Shown here piece by piece: positions 8,177 to 16,555 of a stretch of DNA of 18,999 nt. The translations under genes were made by a program, and so were the position numbers. The stretch covers positions 1 through 18,999 of the forward strand of contig JAPLNJ010000532.1 of NCBI GenBank assembly GCA_026692885.1, written 5' to 3'. Origin of the DNA: Planctomycetota bacterium. Its GTDB lineage: Bacteria; Planctomycetota; Planctomycetia; Pirellulales; Pirellulaceae. Position 1 is the first letter of the stretch, and every line of letters starts with the position of its first letter. The notes below the pieces were generated by a model. The model was given only the letters and a program-made list of their open reading frames with translations, ran no database searches and had not been told where the DNA came from.

Positions 8177-8852
8177 ATGATCGACGACCTGCTCTTTCTC
8201 GGGCGCATTCGCCGCTGGGTCGTGCCCAGCGAAGGCCAGAACGGGATCAGCAACCTCAGCGGCGGCTGCTTCCTGTTCCAGCGCAACATCAACAACGATA
8301 TCCAGGGCCAGGGCGGCGGCTACACTGTCAACATCGAAAACTGGGTGCAGGGCGGCGTGAATTCGATCTCCAGTCAGCTCGAACGCGACGTCAAGGCCGG
8401 CTCGGATGCGCGCTTCTACTTCCCGTCCCTGCGCGGCTATCCGGTGGGGCGCTATCGTGTTCAGCCAGCCGAACCAGAGCATTCAGGACATCGTCTGGAA
8501 TACGGCCCAAGGGCAGGTGCGCCTCTATGCACGCCCCGACAACGGCGACTTCATGCTGGAAGGCAAGAACCTGTGCCTGAGCGGCCACAGCGTTACGCGT
8601 CAGACGGGCCTGTCCGGGACCGTCGTGGCGGCCAACAACCTGCGCGGCATTGACGTGCCGGTGCCGGCCGGGGCGAAGGAGCTGAAGATCAAGTTCGCGA
8701 CGACGGAACCGGACGCTGTGTACTCTATCACCGTGGCCCCGTATTGGGAGACGAAGGCCTGGATCAAGGAGAAGCTCGCCGAGAGTTTCACCGTTGCCTT
8801 CTCCGACGCCCCGCCGCAGGCCACGCGAATTGACTGGCAATTGATACGTTGA
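8177..8852 (+). pseudogene. Frameshifted surface or tail-fibre-like protein with C-terminal beta-sandwich
   Basis: The first frame reads MIDDLLFLGRIRRWVV, GCFLFQRNINNDIQGQGGGY, VNIENWVQGGVNSI and DARFYFPSLRGYPVG. The frame then changes at a run of four G (8446-8449) and continues AIVFSQPNQSIQDIVWN, ARPDNGDFMLEGKNLCLSGH and finally a C-terminal unit ending FTVAFSDAPPQATRIDWQLIR minus its last residues. Removing one G restores a single 225-residue frame. The C-terminal unit, with a Trp after a threonine-rich strand and a final idW-x-x-x-R, resembles H-type-lectin-like endings of surface or phage tail proteins. No catalytic residue is recognisable. The upstream part is also damaged, so a real pseudogene is more likely than a sole sequencing error. 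Confidence 0.5.
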
Positions 8853-8856
8853 GCCG

Positions 8857-9300
8857 ATGACCAAGCGGTCGAAGAAAGTCGATCATAACGCCATCACCGG
8901 CGCAGAACTGCGCCAGCGGCACGCGGAGCATTTTCAGAAGATGGACGAGCACATCCGCGACCTCAACAGACAATTCGGGCGGACCGTGTTGTACATTGCC
9001 CCGGCGCCCCAGGCCGTGATCGCCCTGCGCGAGAAGATCATCGCGGGTCAGGCTCCGGGCCTGAAGGAACAGGAAGATCTCTTCACGGATCCGCTCGGCC
9101 ACGGCAAACCACCGCTCATGGCTTTGGTGGCCTACTGCGATTTCGCCGTGATCTACCGCCGCAATCCCGTCGGCCTGCCCGTGCCGGCCATTCTGAAACA
9201 GGCCAAGCTCGGAGAGCAAGAAGAAAAGCTGAATCGCTTGCTGCAAGAACTGGCGTGGGAAGCGGTGCTCCAGCATCCGCTCAGCGGCCTCCGACGCTGA
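8857..9300 (+). pseudogene. Probable C-terminal half of an SGNH/GDSL-type hydrolase
   Basis: This 147-residue open frame starts four bases after the preceding stop and has no clear ribosome binding site. It contains RQRHAEHFQKMDEHIRDLN, FGRTVLYIAPAPQAVIALRE, DLFTDPLGHGKPPLMALVAY and FAVIYRRNPVGLPVP. The Asp-x-x-x-His in DPLGH lies where SGNH hydrolases carry their Asp/His catalytic pair, and the surrounding residues resemble C-terminal halves of planctomycete SGNH-like proteins I recall. The expected N-terminal blocks (GxS nucleophile and GxND) are absent, so the usual catalytic serine is missing and the protein would not be active in that role. If translated it is a soluble stub. It could alternatively be a small conserved hypothetical protein. 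Confidence 0.5.
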
Positions 9301-9391
9301 TTTGAATGGCCCGTCCCATTGCCCTAAGACCGAGAGGAGCGTCTCTCCGACTCCGCGTCAGGGCTCGCAACGAATGCCGGGAGACCAAGGC

Positions 9392-10745
9392 ATGCTTCGA
9401 TGCGCGATGCCGTTTCTCCTGTTTGTTGAAGCATCGCTCCCGGCAGTTGCCTCAGAACTGGTCGTCACCTCGCCCAGCGAGGACCGCCGGATGACGAGCG
9501 AGGAGCAGAACCGCCAGAAGGAAAAACAGGGCTTCGTCAAACCAATTGAGGCCATCGTGTTCTACCTCGACGGTCGGCTGTTGCAGGTCCGCTACGGAGC
9601 GCCGCGTGCGACCTTCGAGGTGGACACGACCACCTTGAGCGACGGCCCGCACCTGCTGCGTGCCACAGCGTGGGCGTTCCAGGAAGGCGTCCCTCCGGTC
9701 GCTCAACTCCAGTTGCCGGTGATCGTGGACAATCATCAGGCCTCGCCGTACCTCGCGAAATCCGCAGAGACTGGACGACACGTCCCGGCTTTGAATCTGC
9801 CGGGCGTACCACACTTCTCGCGCCACGGCAAGCTCTTGACAAGATACGCCCCCCAGAAGTCCCTATGGGTGCGGTCGCTGTTCACGCTCAGCCCGCGCGC
9901 CGTGGCTCAGGACGAACGATTGGCCGCGCGCGCGCGGGAACCGAAGCCAGGCTTATGGAAGCAGCCACTCGCGGCGCGCAGGTGATCGTCGGGGCGCAGC
10001 ACTTTTGCGACTCCCACGGCAGCGTGGCGGGCAAGCCGTTCGGCCTCACCTTCCTCAAAGGCACGACGGAAGTCCAGGACCAAGTGACGGGCGTGCCGGA
10101 GATCTTCGCGGGCCAGGGCGGCCACTACTCGGGCGCCGTCTTCAGCGTCCAGGGAGATGATTGGGAGACGGTCGCCACGGTCGGCAACCGGCCGCTCGTT
10201 CTTCGCAAGCCGCTGGGCAAGGGGATGGTGTACGTGTATCTGGGCCGTTGGATGTGGCAGGGGGCCGACGCGCTCCGCCCGGTCCTGGCCCACGCGGGCG
10301 GGCACGCTGCCCCTTTGCGCTTCGACATGCCGGACGACCAAATCGAATACGTCGCTTACCGGAAGAATCGCGGCGTCTGGGTGGCCTTGTTCAACCACGG
10401 GAACATCGTGATCGGCTGCGACCGTCTGGAACCGACGAACTGGCGCGTCCCGCCGCCGGAGCCATTGTCTGCCACGCCCGCGGCCCCTACCACGGCACGA
10501 TCGAGTTCCGCCTGGATCGCCTCGGGCTCGATTCAACTGTGGATTACGCCCTCTACGAGGTGCTGGGGATCGACGGGCAGGCGATGGAGGACTTGATCTC
10601 CGGCCACAAGACATTCACCGTCAAGGAGCTCCCGTTTCAGTCGCACGGCGGCGTGATCCGTGCCGCGGTCAAGGTCGACAAGCGAGCCCAATACGTCATC
10701 GCACGCCGCGGCGAAGCCCACGACGTGTTTTTCGGAGGGCCATGA
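9392..10745 (+). pseudogene. Shattered exported glycosidase-like gene (Ig-like part plus trimerisation/C-terminal part)
   Basis: ATG 9392 (GGGAG about seven bases upstream) opens a signal peptide (MLRCAMPFLLFVEASLPAVA). An Ig-like unit follows: PIEAIVFYLDGRLLQVRYG, FEVDTTTLSDGPHLLRATAW. Near 9850-9980 the frame changes. The next frame reads ATRGAQVIVGAQHFCDSHG, GKGMVYVYLGRWMWQGADAL and IEYVAYRKNRGVWVALFNHG, typical of the non-catalytic trimerisation-like and C-terminal domains of beta-galactosidase-type proteins. A second frameshift near 10470-10490 leads to GPYHGTIEFRLDRLGLDST and the C-terminus ending in TGA 10743-10745. No catalytic barrel is present. Pieces of two different genes could be joined here, because the expected order Ig then trimerisation domain is unusual. 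A comparable glycosidase-like remnant lies at the right edge. Confidence 0.5.
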
Positions 10746-10880
10746 ATCCAAGTGATGCCCCTGTTGTCTCCCGGCTTCCCGACCGCGACACTTTGCTAGC
10801 CGGATGATCGGTACTATCATCCCGACTACATCCGTGAGTTCCCCATGGGAGACAATCCCTACCGCTACTATCGCTGGTAA
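10742..10880 (+). pseudogene. Remnant of an unidentified gene: N- and C-terminal ends only
   Basis: An ATG overlaps the preceding stop (ATGA, 10742-10745) and reads MNPSDAPVVSRLPDRDTLLAG before a TGA at 10805. Shifting frame by one base at the same point gives DDRYYHPDYIREFPMGDNP, then YRYYRW and TAA at 10878. Both halves look coding, and the second has the aromatic-rich feel of a true C-terminus. Together they make only 46 residues, so the middle of a longer gene has probably been lost. No family was recognised. The stop-start overlap suggests former translational coupling to the upstream glycosidase-like gene. Confidence 0.45.
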
Positions 10881-10905
10881 GGCTGTGATGGTATGGAGTC
10901 CAATC

Positions 10906-13461
10906 ATGTTGAGCGCTTTAAGACTGGTTGCATGCACAGCGTTTCTTTCCGTAGGTGGCTTTCCCTCCTTGTCGAAAGCGCAGTTCGAGCCGTGGGCGTC
11001 CAACACCGACCCCTCCGACCGCCCGAAAAGCCATGTCCAGGAGGTCACCACCGCGCCATTCACCTACAACATCATGCAGGGCGGCACCATGGACGGCAAG
11101 ATGTGTACGACGCTTCCCGGCGTCTGGCAACCGTACGAGCAAACCTGGGAGTCCAACCGCTCGGTCCGCATGGAAAACGTCGGCGAGGCAAAGGTGATCA
11201 ACCCGTGGCTGAATATCGGCCCCATCGACTTCTTCTCCCAACAGACGATCGCCAACTCGGTGGTCGAGGGCCTTTCGACCGACAGGGAAAGGGCCTTGGC
11301 GATCTTCTACTTCTACATCACGCATCGCTACCACAAGGGCAACGGCGACAACGGAGCGCAGGGGGACGTGTCGCAGGCGATCAACGTGTTCGGGTTCAAC
11401 ACCTGCGGAAACAGCACGCTGTGCATGTCGGACCTGCTGGATAAGGCAGGAATTCGCGATTGCATCTTCAGCCATTGCCCTGGCCACGTCGTCCCGCAGG
11501 TCTTCTTCGACGGCAAGTACAACACGCTGGATGGCGATATGGCCAGCCTCATGCTCATGCGAGATAACCACACGCTGGCCAATGAGAAGGACTTGGTGCG
11601 GGACCACGACTTGGTCAAACGAGTGCATCAGTACGGAATCACGAGTCCCATGGATCCCCTTAACAACAACGAGGACTACGCGCAGTACTATACCTGGGAA
11701 GGGGACACGACGGTAAAACTCAAGGGCTGGAACTGGTGGACCATGAGCATGGTGCTGCGTCCGCATGAAGCCCTGGAGTGGAGGTGGGGTCATGAGACTC
11801 CGGTGAAATATCACGGCGACATGACGGGGCATCCCCCGCTGGTCCCGGACACGATCTACAACGGAATCTGGGAATACTCGCCGGATTTCCAGAACGATTC
11901 GCAGTGGCGCGCCGGGGCAGCTGTGACGAATATCGCCAACAAAGACGGCGTCCTTACGGCGGCGGACGGTGGCACGGGCACCATCGTCTGGCAGATGAAT
12001 GTGCCTTATCAATTCGTCGGAGGCACCTTGGTGGCCATCGGCGAAGGCCATGCTTTCGAGGTTGGCTTCACAAACCCGAAGGACTGGAGGAATCGCGATT
12101 ACACGCCGTTGGGCGCCTTGACGGAGTTTGACGGCAAGTTCCAAGGCCGCACGGCTATGGGGAACGAGTACTGGCTTAGGTGCAGCTTGACAGGCCGTGC
12201 CTCGCTCAGCGGCCTGAACATCAAGAACGACATCCAGATGGCCCCACTGGCGATGCCATCGATGAGCGTGGGAAATAACCGTTTCACGTACGTCGAGCAC
12301 GCGGACCGCCAGAGCGGCGTCAACACCGCCAGGCACTTGAAGATCACGCACACGTGGGTCGAACGGTCGAAGACACGTCCCCCAAAAGCGCCCGAAACTC
12401 CCCTCTATCCGGCCAACGGCGGCAACAGCAACGGCACCGATGTGGCGTTTCCATGGAAGGCTGCCACCGACCCCGATGGTTACGCCATAACCGATTATCA
12501 TTTCCAGCTCTCGGATCGTCCCGATATGAGATGGCCTATGTCTCCCAATTTCGACAAGTACATCTCGAAGACGCCCGACAAAGGCAGGACCAGCTACACG
12601 CTTCCGCGTCCCGGACTATTGACGCACGGCACGAGTTACTACTGGCACGTGAAAGCGAAGGATGCCAACGGCGTTTGGGGTCCGTGGAGTGACACGTGGA
12701 GTTTCACCGCGCAGGGGCCGGCCTATCCCATCAACTTGGAGTTCCAACACAATGTGACGAAGGGAATCGGCACGTTGACCTGGAGTGCCAACCCGGTGGG
12801 AAGGGCTCCCGCCAAGTACCGGGTCTACGGCAGCGATGAAAAGGGTTTCACGGTCCAGGACGCCCCCTACGAAGTCAAGCTGGGCCAGACGAAGGAACTC
12901 ACGAATCCGTTTCCGGCGAACTTCGTGGCCGAAGTCGCCGGCACTTCTCTGGATGTCGTGGGCGTCGGCAACACGCTTCCCAACGCCAACAGGGCCTACT
13001 ACCGCGTTGTGGCGGTGGACGACAAAAGCAAGCGAAGCGGGCCTTCGGACTATGTCGAAGCTCCCAGGCCATTCATCTACAGTACACCGGTCACCAGTGC
13101 GCCTGCGGGCCAGTCTTATCGTTATCAAGTCAAGGCCATCCGTTCTATCGGCGACCTTACCCGAAGGGACGGCGCCAGACCCAAGCCCGGCACCAAGTTC
13201 TGGAAAATTGAACCTCTGAAGTTCTCGCTCACGAAAAAACCGGCCTGGATGAGCATCGATTCCGACACCGGGCTGATCACTGGCACTTCCGATGGGACGG
13301 GCGGGACGGTGATCGTTAGCGTGACCCTCACAAAAGAGCACCGGCTGGTGCATGACAAGGATAATATCGTGTGGGGGAACGAGTATGAAGCAAGCAAGTC
13401 CTATGAATCCGTGGGCCCCGTGACGCAGCAGTTTGTCGTGGGAAACGGGAAGGATGAGTGA
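10906..13461 (+). CDS. Exported protein with transglutaminase-like, fibronectin-III-like and Ig-like domains
   Basis: ATG 10906 with GGAG seven bases upstream gives 851 residues; earlier in-frame starts (10804, 10888) lack a site. Residues 1-25 are a signal peptide (cleavage near SKA-Q). Residues about 115-215 form a transglutaminase-like core: FGFNTCGNSTLCMSDLLDKA, then GHVVPQVFFDGKYNTLDGDM. Cys167, His194 and Asp209 have the spacing of that superfamily's triad. A large beta-rich middle region follows (220-490). Two fibronectin-III-like units come next (about 492-601, with TSYYWHVKAKDANGVWGPWS, and 604-725, with YYRVVAVDDKSKRSGPSDY). A putative Ig (He_PIG-like) domain ends the protein (PAWMSIDSDTGLITGTSDG). 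The role may be remodelling or binding of cell-surface or extracellular polymers; the substrate is unknown. It is the longest intact gene in the window. Confidence 0.8.
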   Translation: MLSALRLVACTAFLSVGGFPSLSKAQFEPWASNTDPSDRPKSHVQEVTTAPFTYNIMQGGTMDGKMCTTLPGVWQPYEQTWESNRSVRMENVGEAKVINPWLNIGPIDFFSQQTIANSVVEGLSTDRERALAIFYFYITHRYHKGNGDNGAQGDVSQAINVFGFNTCGNSTLCMSDLLDKAGIRDCIFSHCPGHVVPQVFFDGKYNTLDGDMASLMLMRDNHTLANEKDLVRDHDLVKRVHQYGITSPMDPLNNNEDYAQYYTWEGDTTVKLKGWNWWTMSMVLRPHEALEWRWGHETPVKYHGDMTGHPPLVPDTIYNGIWEYSPDFQNDSQWRAGAAVTNIANKDGVLTAADGGTGTIVWQMNVPYQFVGGTLVAIGEGHAFEVGFTNPKDWRNRDYTPLGALTEFDGKFQGRTAMGNEYWLRCSLTGRASLSGLNIKNDIQMAPLAMPSMSVGNNRFTYVEHADRQSGVNTARHLKITHTWVERSKTRPPKAPETPLYPANGGNSNGTDVAFPWKAATDPDGYAITDYHFQLSDRPDMRWPMSPNFDKYISKTPDKGRTSYTLPRPGLLTHGTSYYWHVKAKDANGVWGPWSDTWSFTAQGPAYPINLEFQHNVTKGIGTLTWSANPVGRAPAKYRVYGSDEKGFTVQDAPYEVKLGQTKELTNPFPANFVAEVAGTSLDVVGVGNTLPNANRAYYRVVAVDDKSKRSGPSDYVEAPRPFIYSTPVTSAPAGQSYRYQVKAIRSIGDLTRRDGARPKPGTKFWKIEPLKFSLTKKPAWMSIDSDTGLITGTSDGTGGTVIVSVTLTKEHRLVHDKDNIVWGNEYEASKSYESVGPVTQQFVVGNGKDE

Positions 13462-13665
13462 GCCCTGAGTGGCTCCGGCTCGTTCGCGATCTTCTTCGCC
13501 TCGCGCTCGGACACGATCTACACGTGGCTGGGCATGGCCGGATGGCTGGCCAGAGGGGCATGACCACCGCGACGGATCCACCCTCGTGCCGCAGCTTCAG
13601 GTCTCCGCAACGGCTCGACCAGGCCCACGTGACACCTTTTCCCTCGGTGAGCGTCACCTTCATGT
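13462..13665 (+). other. Intergenic stretch with a possible C-terminal extension fragment
   Basis: Directly after the stop of the 851-residue protein, the same frame continues ALSGSGSFAIFFASRSDTI, then YTWLGMAGWLARG, to a TGA at 13561-13563. This could be a fragment of a further domain or gene. On the opposite strand, 13540-13672 has a coding-like phrase (VTLTEGKGVTWAWSSRCG) that may belong to the beta-propeller remnant. Neither is strong enough to call as a gene. Confidence 0.25.
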
Positions 13666-13990
13666 TCAGATAGCGATGTCATTGAGACCCGCGGCGAAGG
13701 CCAACTGGTCCGGCACCCACAGCCCGCTGAATTCGCCGTCGCGCCCGATCTTCACGCCGGTGGGCTTCCCATCCGATGCGTACTCGTAGATTCGTGATCC
13801 CGCAGAGGTAGAGGTTCCCGTCCTGATCAACGCTGATCCTGGAGCCCGCCGTCCTCAACGGCGAACCTTTGACATTGCTCTGTCCCAGCGTCTTGACGTA
13901 GGTCAGGGTCGGGCCGGCCATGGCGGAAGGCATCGCCCCCAGAATCGTAGCGAAAATCCCCGGCAGCCAGATCAGGGCGTTTTGTTTCAT
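13666..13990 (-). pseudogene. N-terminal remnant of an exported beta-propeller (NHL-like) protein
   Basis: ATG 13990 has AAAGGA about nine bases upstream. The first frame encodes a signal peptide (MKQNALIWLPGIFATILGAM, cleavage near AMA-G) and one propeller-like blade, SRISVDQDGNLYLCG, the usual Asp-x-x-Gly-Asn-Leu-Tyr signature of NHL/SMP-30-like repeats. A frameshift at about 13787-13797 moves to IYEYASDGKPTGVKIGRDG, then WVPDQLAFAAGLNDIAI, ending at TGA 13666-13668. A complete propeller would need six or so blades, so only about two remain. It is oriented divergently from the exported protein gene at 14299, with a MITE-like element in the shared upstream region. Confidence 0.6.
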
Positions 13991-14076
13991 GAGAAATCGT
14001 CCTTTCGCGCGACGGTTTGATCCCGGGTTGCGTACCGGCCGCGGCAATCTGCCGACAGCGCCCTCTCTTAACCCGA

Positions 14077-14260
14077 CTGCTCCGAAAACCAGCGCTGCCT
14101 CAGTGTACGCTGGGCTTGAAGGTGGCTCAAGTTTCCGGTGACAGGTTGGTTCAGACAGGTTGGTTCAGGCGGCTTTTCGCTCCGTCAGCGTAGGATACAC
14201 TGAGGCGGCGGTGGCGGTCTGCTCCCGCCGCAAGCCGCCACCCAGTGGTTTTCGGAGCAG
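14077..14260. repeat. MITE-like element with 15-bp terminal inverted repeats
   Basis: CTGCTCCGAAAACCA at 14077-14091 is the perfect reverse complement of 14246-14260. Inside lies a second inverted pair, CCTCAGTGTA (14098-14107) and TACACTGAGG (14196-14205), and a hairpin GGTGGCGG/CCGCCACC near the right end. The 184-bp unit has no ORF of its own. It sits in the divergent region between two genes, ending 38 bases before the start at 14299, so it could affect expression of either. I see no clear target-site duplication, which leaves open whether it moves as a transposon. Confidence 0.65.
14141..14168. repeat. Tandem duplication of a 14-mer inside the MITE-like element
   Basis: ACAGGTTGGTTCAG is repeated exactly twice, at 14141-14154 and 14155-14168. 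It probably arose by slippage and could serve as a length marker among copies of the element. Confidence 0.85.
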
Positions 14261-14298
14261 TTTATCAGTTTGCCCTCGTGGGAAAGGAGCATGCAGGG

Positions 14299-16218
14299 AT
14301 GAACGGGCTGTGTCGAATCAGGATTAGCCTGGCAACGGTCGTGGCCCTGGCGACCGGGGCAGTAACCGCGCAAGGGCAGGACCAAGAGTTGGCATCCGAA
14401 ATGAGCGACGTGTTGCTCTTCGACACCGGCGCGGCTCTGGCGGGTGAGTTGCCGAGCGCGGCGCTGGCCGAAAAGGCGGGCTGGGTGAAGGTGGAGCAGG
14501 ACGCGGCTCCCGGCCAGTTCAAGGGGGATGTCGTCTTCCTGAACGGCCGAATCGCCGTGGTTCTGCGCAAGAGCGCGGCTGGGGCGGAGATCTACTCCCA
14601 TTCGGCGAAGGGGTGGCAACGCCGTGCCCTGCTTGCGCCGGCGAAGGCGGCGCGGTTACGGGCCGTCAAGATCTTGGCGAACGATCCGGATGCGGCGTCC
14701 GTCGAGGGCGTTTTCGAAAGCCAGGGCGGGGAATCGCTCGGCTTACGCTGTGGGCTGATGCGCGGTCAGATCTTCGTTGAGACCAAGCCGGGAGAGAGGG
14801 CCAACAGGGTCCGGATCGAGGCCCCGTCCCGCTTTGGGGTCATCCCGGATTTCTTCGCGGATGATATCGTGATCGACGCGGCCAAGCTCCCGCTGGACCA
14901 GGCAGAGATCCCTACCGAGAACATGTTCCTCCAGACGCTCGGCAGGACGGAAGCCATCGTGATGGCCGTCTGGGACAAGGAGCAACGAGACATCACGGTG
15001 TCCTTGTCGGGCCGCGACAACGACCGGCTGTTGACCGCCGTGGAAGTCTCCTGCGCGAAGGACGGGAAGGTGTGTGTGGCGGTGATGGACTACCCGGGCG
15101 CGTGCTGTGCCAGCGTCGTCGACGGCTTGGCTGACCCGGAGGTTCCGGTCTGGGCGCAGGCCCTGATGGACGTGAGGGCGCTGGGCTGGACGATGCCGTA
15201 TCCCGCGCAATGGCGGGTGGATTTCGCGCCGAAGAAGGGCGGGATGGCGAGGAGCAGCGAGATGGTGGCGCCCTATCCCGTGAAGGGCGCGGGAAGCGTC
15301 ATGAAGAACCCCAGAGACGTCGAATGGAAGTTCATCAAGCCGAAGTATCGGTGGCTGAGCGACGCAGAGCAGGCCGCGGATCGCGCCCGCAGGTTCGAAG
15401 CGGCGCAGGCGTTTCGCAAGACCGGCGGAGAGGAGCTGCCGGCGTCGGTCGGCACCTGCTGGGTCGACGAGCTGGGCCACGGCTTCATCCGGCCCAAGAA
15501 CGAGGAGTATGCGGTCGTCGCGTACCCCCTGGATCGAGGCCGGGGCACGCCGCTCACCGCGTTCACCGTGACCGATCTGGTTCGCGCGACTCTCGGGGTA
15601 GGCCCCTGCGAATACATCCTGGACGTCAAGGGGCAACGGTTGGCTACGCCGGGCGTCTACACCTGCGCGGGCACCGCCTTGCTCAAGAACATCATGGAGA
15701 ACTACGACGAAGCCAAGCACAAGGCGGAGATTGACAAGGTCTTCAACGACATGCTGATCTTCGTCAGACGCTACCGTGGAAGGGTCGCGGAGTACATCGC
15801 GTTCCGCAAGGAGATGCTCGATTACCTGAAGCAGCAAAAAGCGGCCCACCCTGAGCTGGAGACGTTTCTTTCGGATATGGAGCGGATCACCAGCGGCCTG
15901 CCCTCACGCATCGAGAAGGACGTGCCGGACCGCGTAGCCAAGCTGGCCGACGAGTTCCGCGCCACCCTGGCCTCCCAGGACGACGCGGCGCAGAAGGCCC
16001 GGGAGCGGATCAACGCGGATATCCGCGGGGCGGGCGGCTGGCAGGACGGCATCGTGAACGGTTGTCACAAGACTCTCAACATGTTGCGGTACCTGGCCGG
16101 GATCGAGGCGACCTGCAATCCCAAGGCCGTGGGCGTGGCCCAGGAGATTCGGCTCCGGGCTCGCAAGATCCTGCGCAACCCCGTGGCCCACGAGTTCGAC
16201 GAGGGCCGCCCGTGGTGA
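14299..16218 (+). CDS. Large exported protein of unknown function
   Basis: ATG 14299 is preceded by AAAGGAG (14282-14288) and gives 639 residues; the upstream in-frame start at 14245 falls inside a repeat. Residues 1-25 are a signal peptide (ISLATVVALATGAVTA). Residues about 25-270 are beta-rich (VLLFDTGAALAGELPSAALA, GDVVFLNGRIAVVLRKS, NMFLQTLGRTEAIVMAVWD). A cysteine-containing segment follows (VMDYPGACCASVVDGL), then CWVDELGHGFIRPKNEEYAV. The last 170 residues are helical and highly charged (NIMENYDEAKHKAEIDKVF, then RKEMLDYLKQQKAAHPELE) and likely form a helical bundle or coiled coil. No catalytic family was recognised, though it resembles large planctomycete exported hypothetical proteins. 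The single intact frame among many broken neighbours suggests it is under selection. Confidence 0.75.
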   Translation: MNGLCRIRISLATVVALATGAVTAQGQDQELASEMSDVLLFDTGAALAGELPSAALAEKAGWVKVEQDAAPGQFKGDVVFLNGRIAVVLRKSAAGAEIYSHSAKGWQRRALLAPAKAARLRAVKILANDPDAASVEGVFESQGGESLGLRCGLMRGQIFVETKPGERANRVRIEAPSRFGVIPDFFADDIVIDAAKLPLDQAEIPTENMFLQTLGRTEAIVMAVWDKEQRDITVSLSGRDNDRLLTAVEVSCAKDGKVCVAVMDYPGACCASVVDGLADPEVPVWAQALMDVRALGWTMPYPAQWRVDFAPKKGGMARSSEMVAPYPVKGAGSVMKNPRDVEWKFIKPKYRWLSDAEQAADRARRFEAAQAFRKTGGEELPASVGTCWVDELGHGFIRPKNEEYAVVAYPLDRGRGTPLTAFTVTDLVRATLGVGPCEYILDVKGQRLATPGVYTCAGTALLKNIMENYDEAKHKAEIDKVFNDMLIFVRRYRGRVAEYIAFRKEMLDYLKQQKAAHPELETFLSDMERITSGLPSRIEKDVPDRVAKLADEFRATLASQDDAAQKARERINADIRGAGGWQDGIVNGCHKTLNMLRYLAGIEATCNPKAVGVAQEIRLRARKILRNPVAHEFDEGRPW

Positions 16219-16298
16219 GGTATTGGCCCCTGCATGAGGCTATGGAGTATCCTGCGACAATTGAGTCCCAAGATCGTTACCAATTGACACGGATCGGT

Positions 16299-16442
16299 GG
16301 CGTTAGCCCAATGCCACTTACTTTGGGACCATTGGGGGTGTTATCTGTTAGCGGAGCGGCGCAAGCCGCCCGGTTTTCCGACTGCAATACCGGACGGCTC
16401 GCGCCGTGCCGCTACAAAGTAAGTGGCATTGGGCGTTAGCCC
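16299..16442. repeat. Nested palindromic REP- or MITE-like element
   Basis: GCCCAATGCCACTTACTTTG (16306-16325) is a perfect 20-bp reverse complement of 16415-16434. Inside it, 16347-16374 and 16389-16415 form a second imperfect inverted repeat (TTAGCGGAGCGGCGCAAGCC against GTAGCGGCACGGCGCGAGCC). The 11-mer GGCGTTAGCCC flanks the whole unit as a direct repeat at 16299-16309 and 16432-16442, overlapping the palindrome arms. The inner GC-rich hairpin resembles abundant planctomycete extragenic palindromes that I recall. It follows the stop of the 639-residue protein gene and could also act as a transcript end. Confidence 0.75.
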
Positions 16443-16555
16443 GCAGGGTCTCCGCCGCCTCCTGGCCGCGGTATCCTGTAGCCTACAAACATCACCATGT
16501 GCCGCAAGCACAGGAGCCACAAAGACGGCAATTACCCGATAGGAGCCCGCCTTTC
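16443..16555. other. Leader of the truncated GH32-like paralogue
   Basis: There is no gene here. AGGAG at 16541-16545 lies about ten bases before the ATG at 16556 and is a good ribosome binding site. Confidence 0.4.

Noticed and set aside
10918..12501. Long minus-strand ORF of 527 residues
   Set aside because: Antisense shadow of the transglutaminase-like/FN3 gene, with no recognisable domain.
14743..15849. Minus-strand ORF of 368 residues
   Set aside because: Antisense to the intact exported protein at 14299-16218; open by GC-rich codon bias only.
16299..16442. CRISPR array
   Set aside because: Only a palindromic pair and two flanking 11-mers; there is no series of regularly spaced direct repeats and no cas gene.
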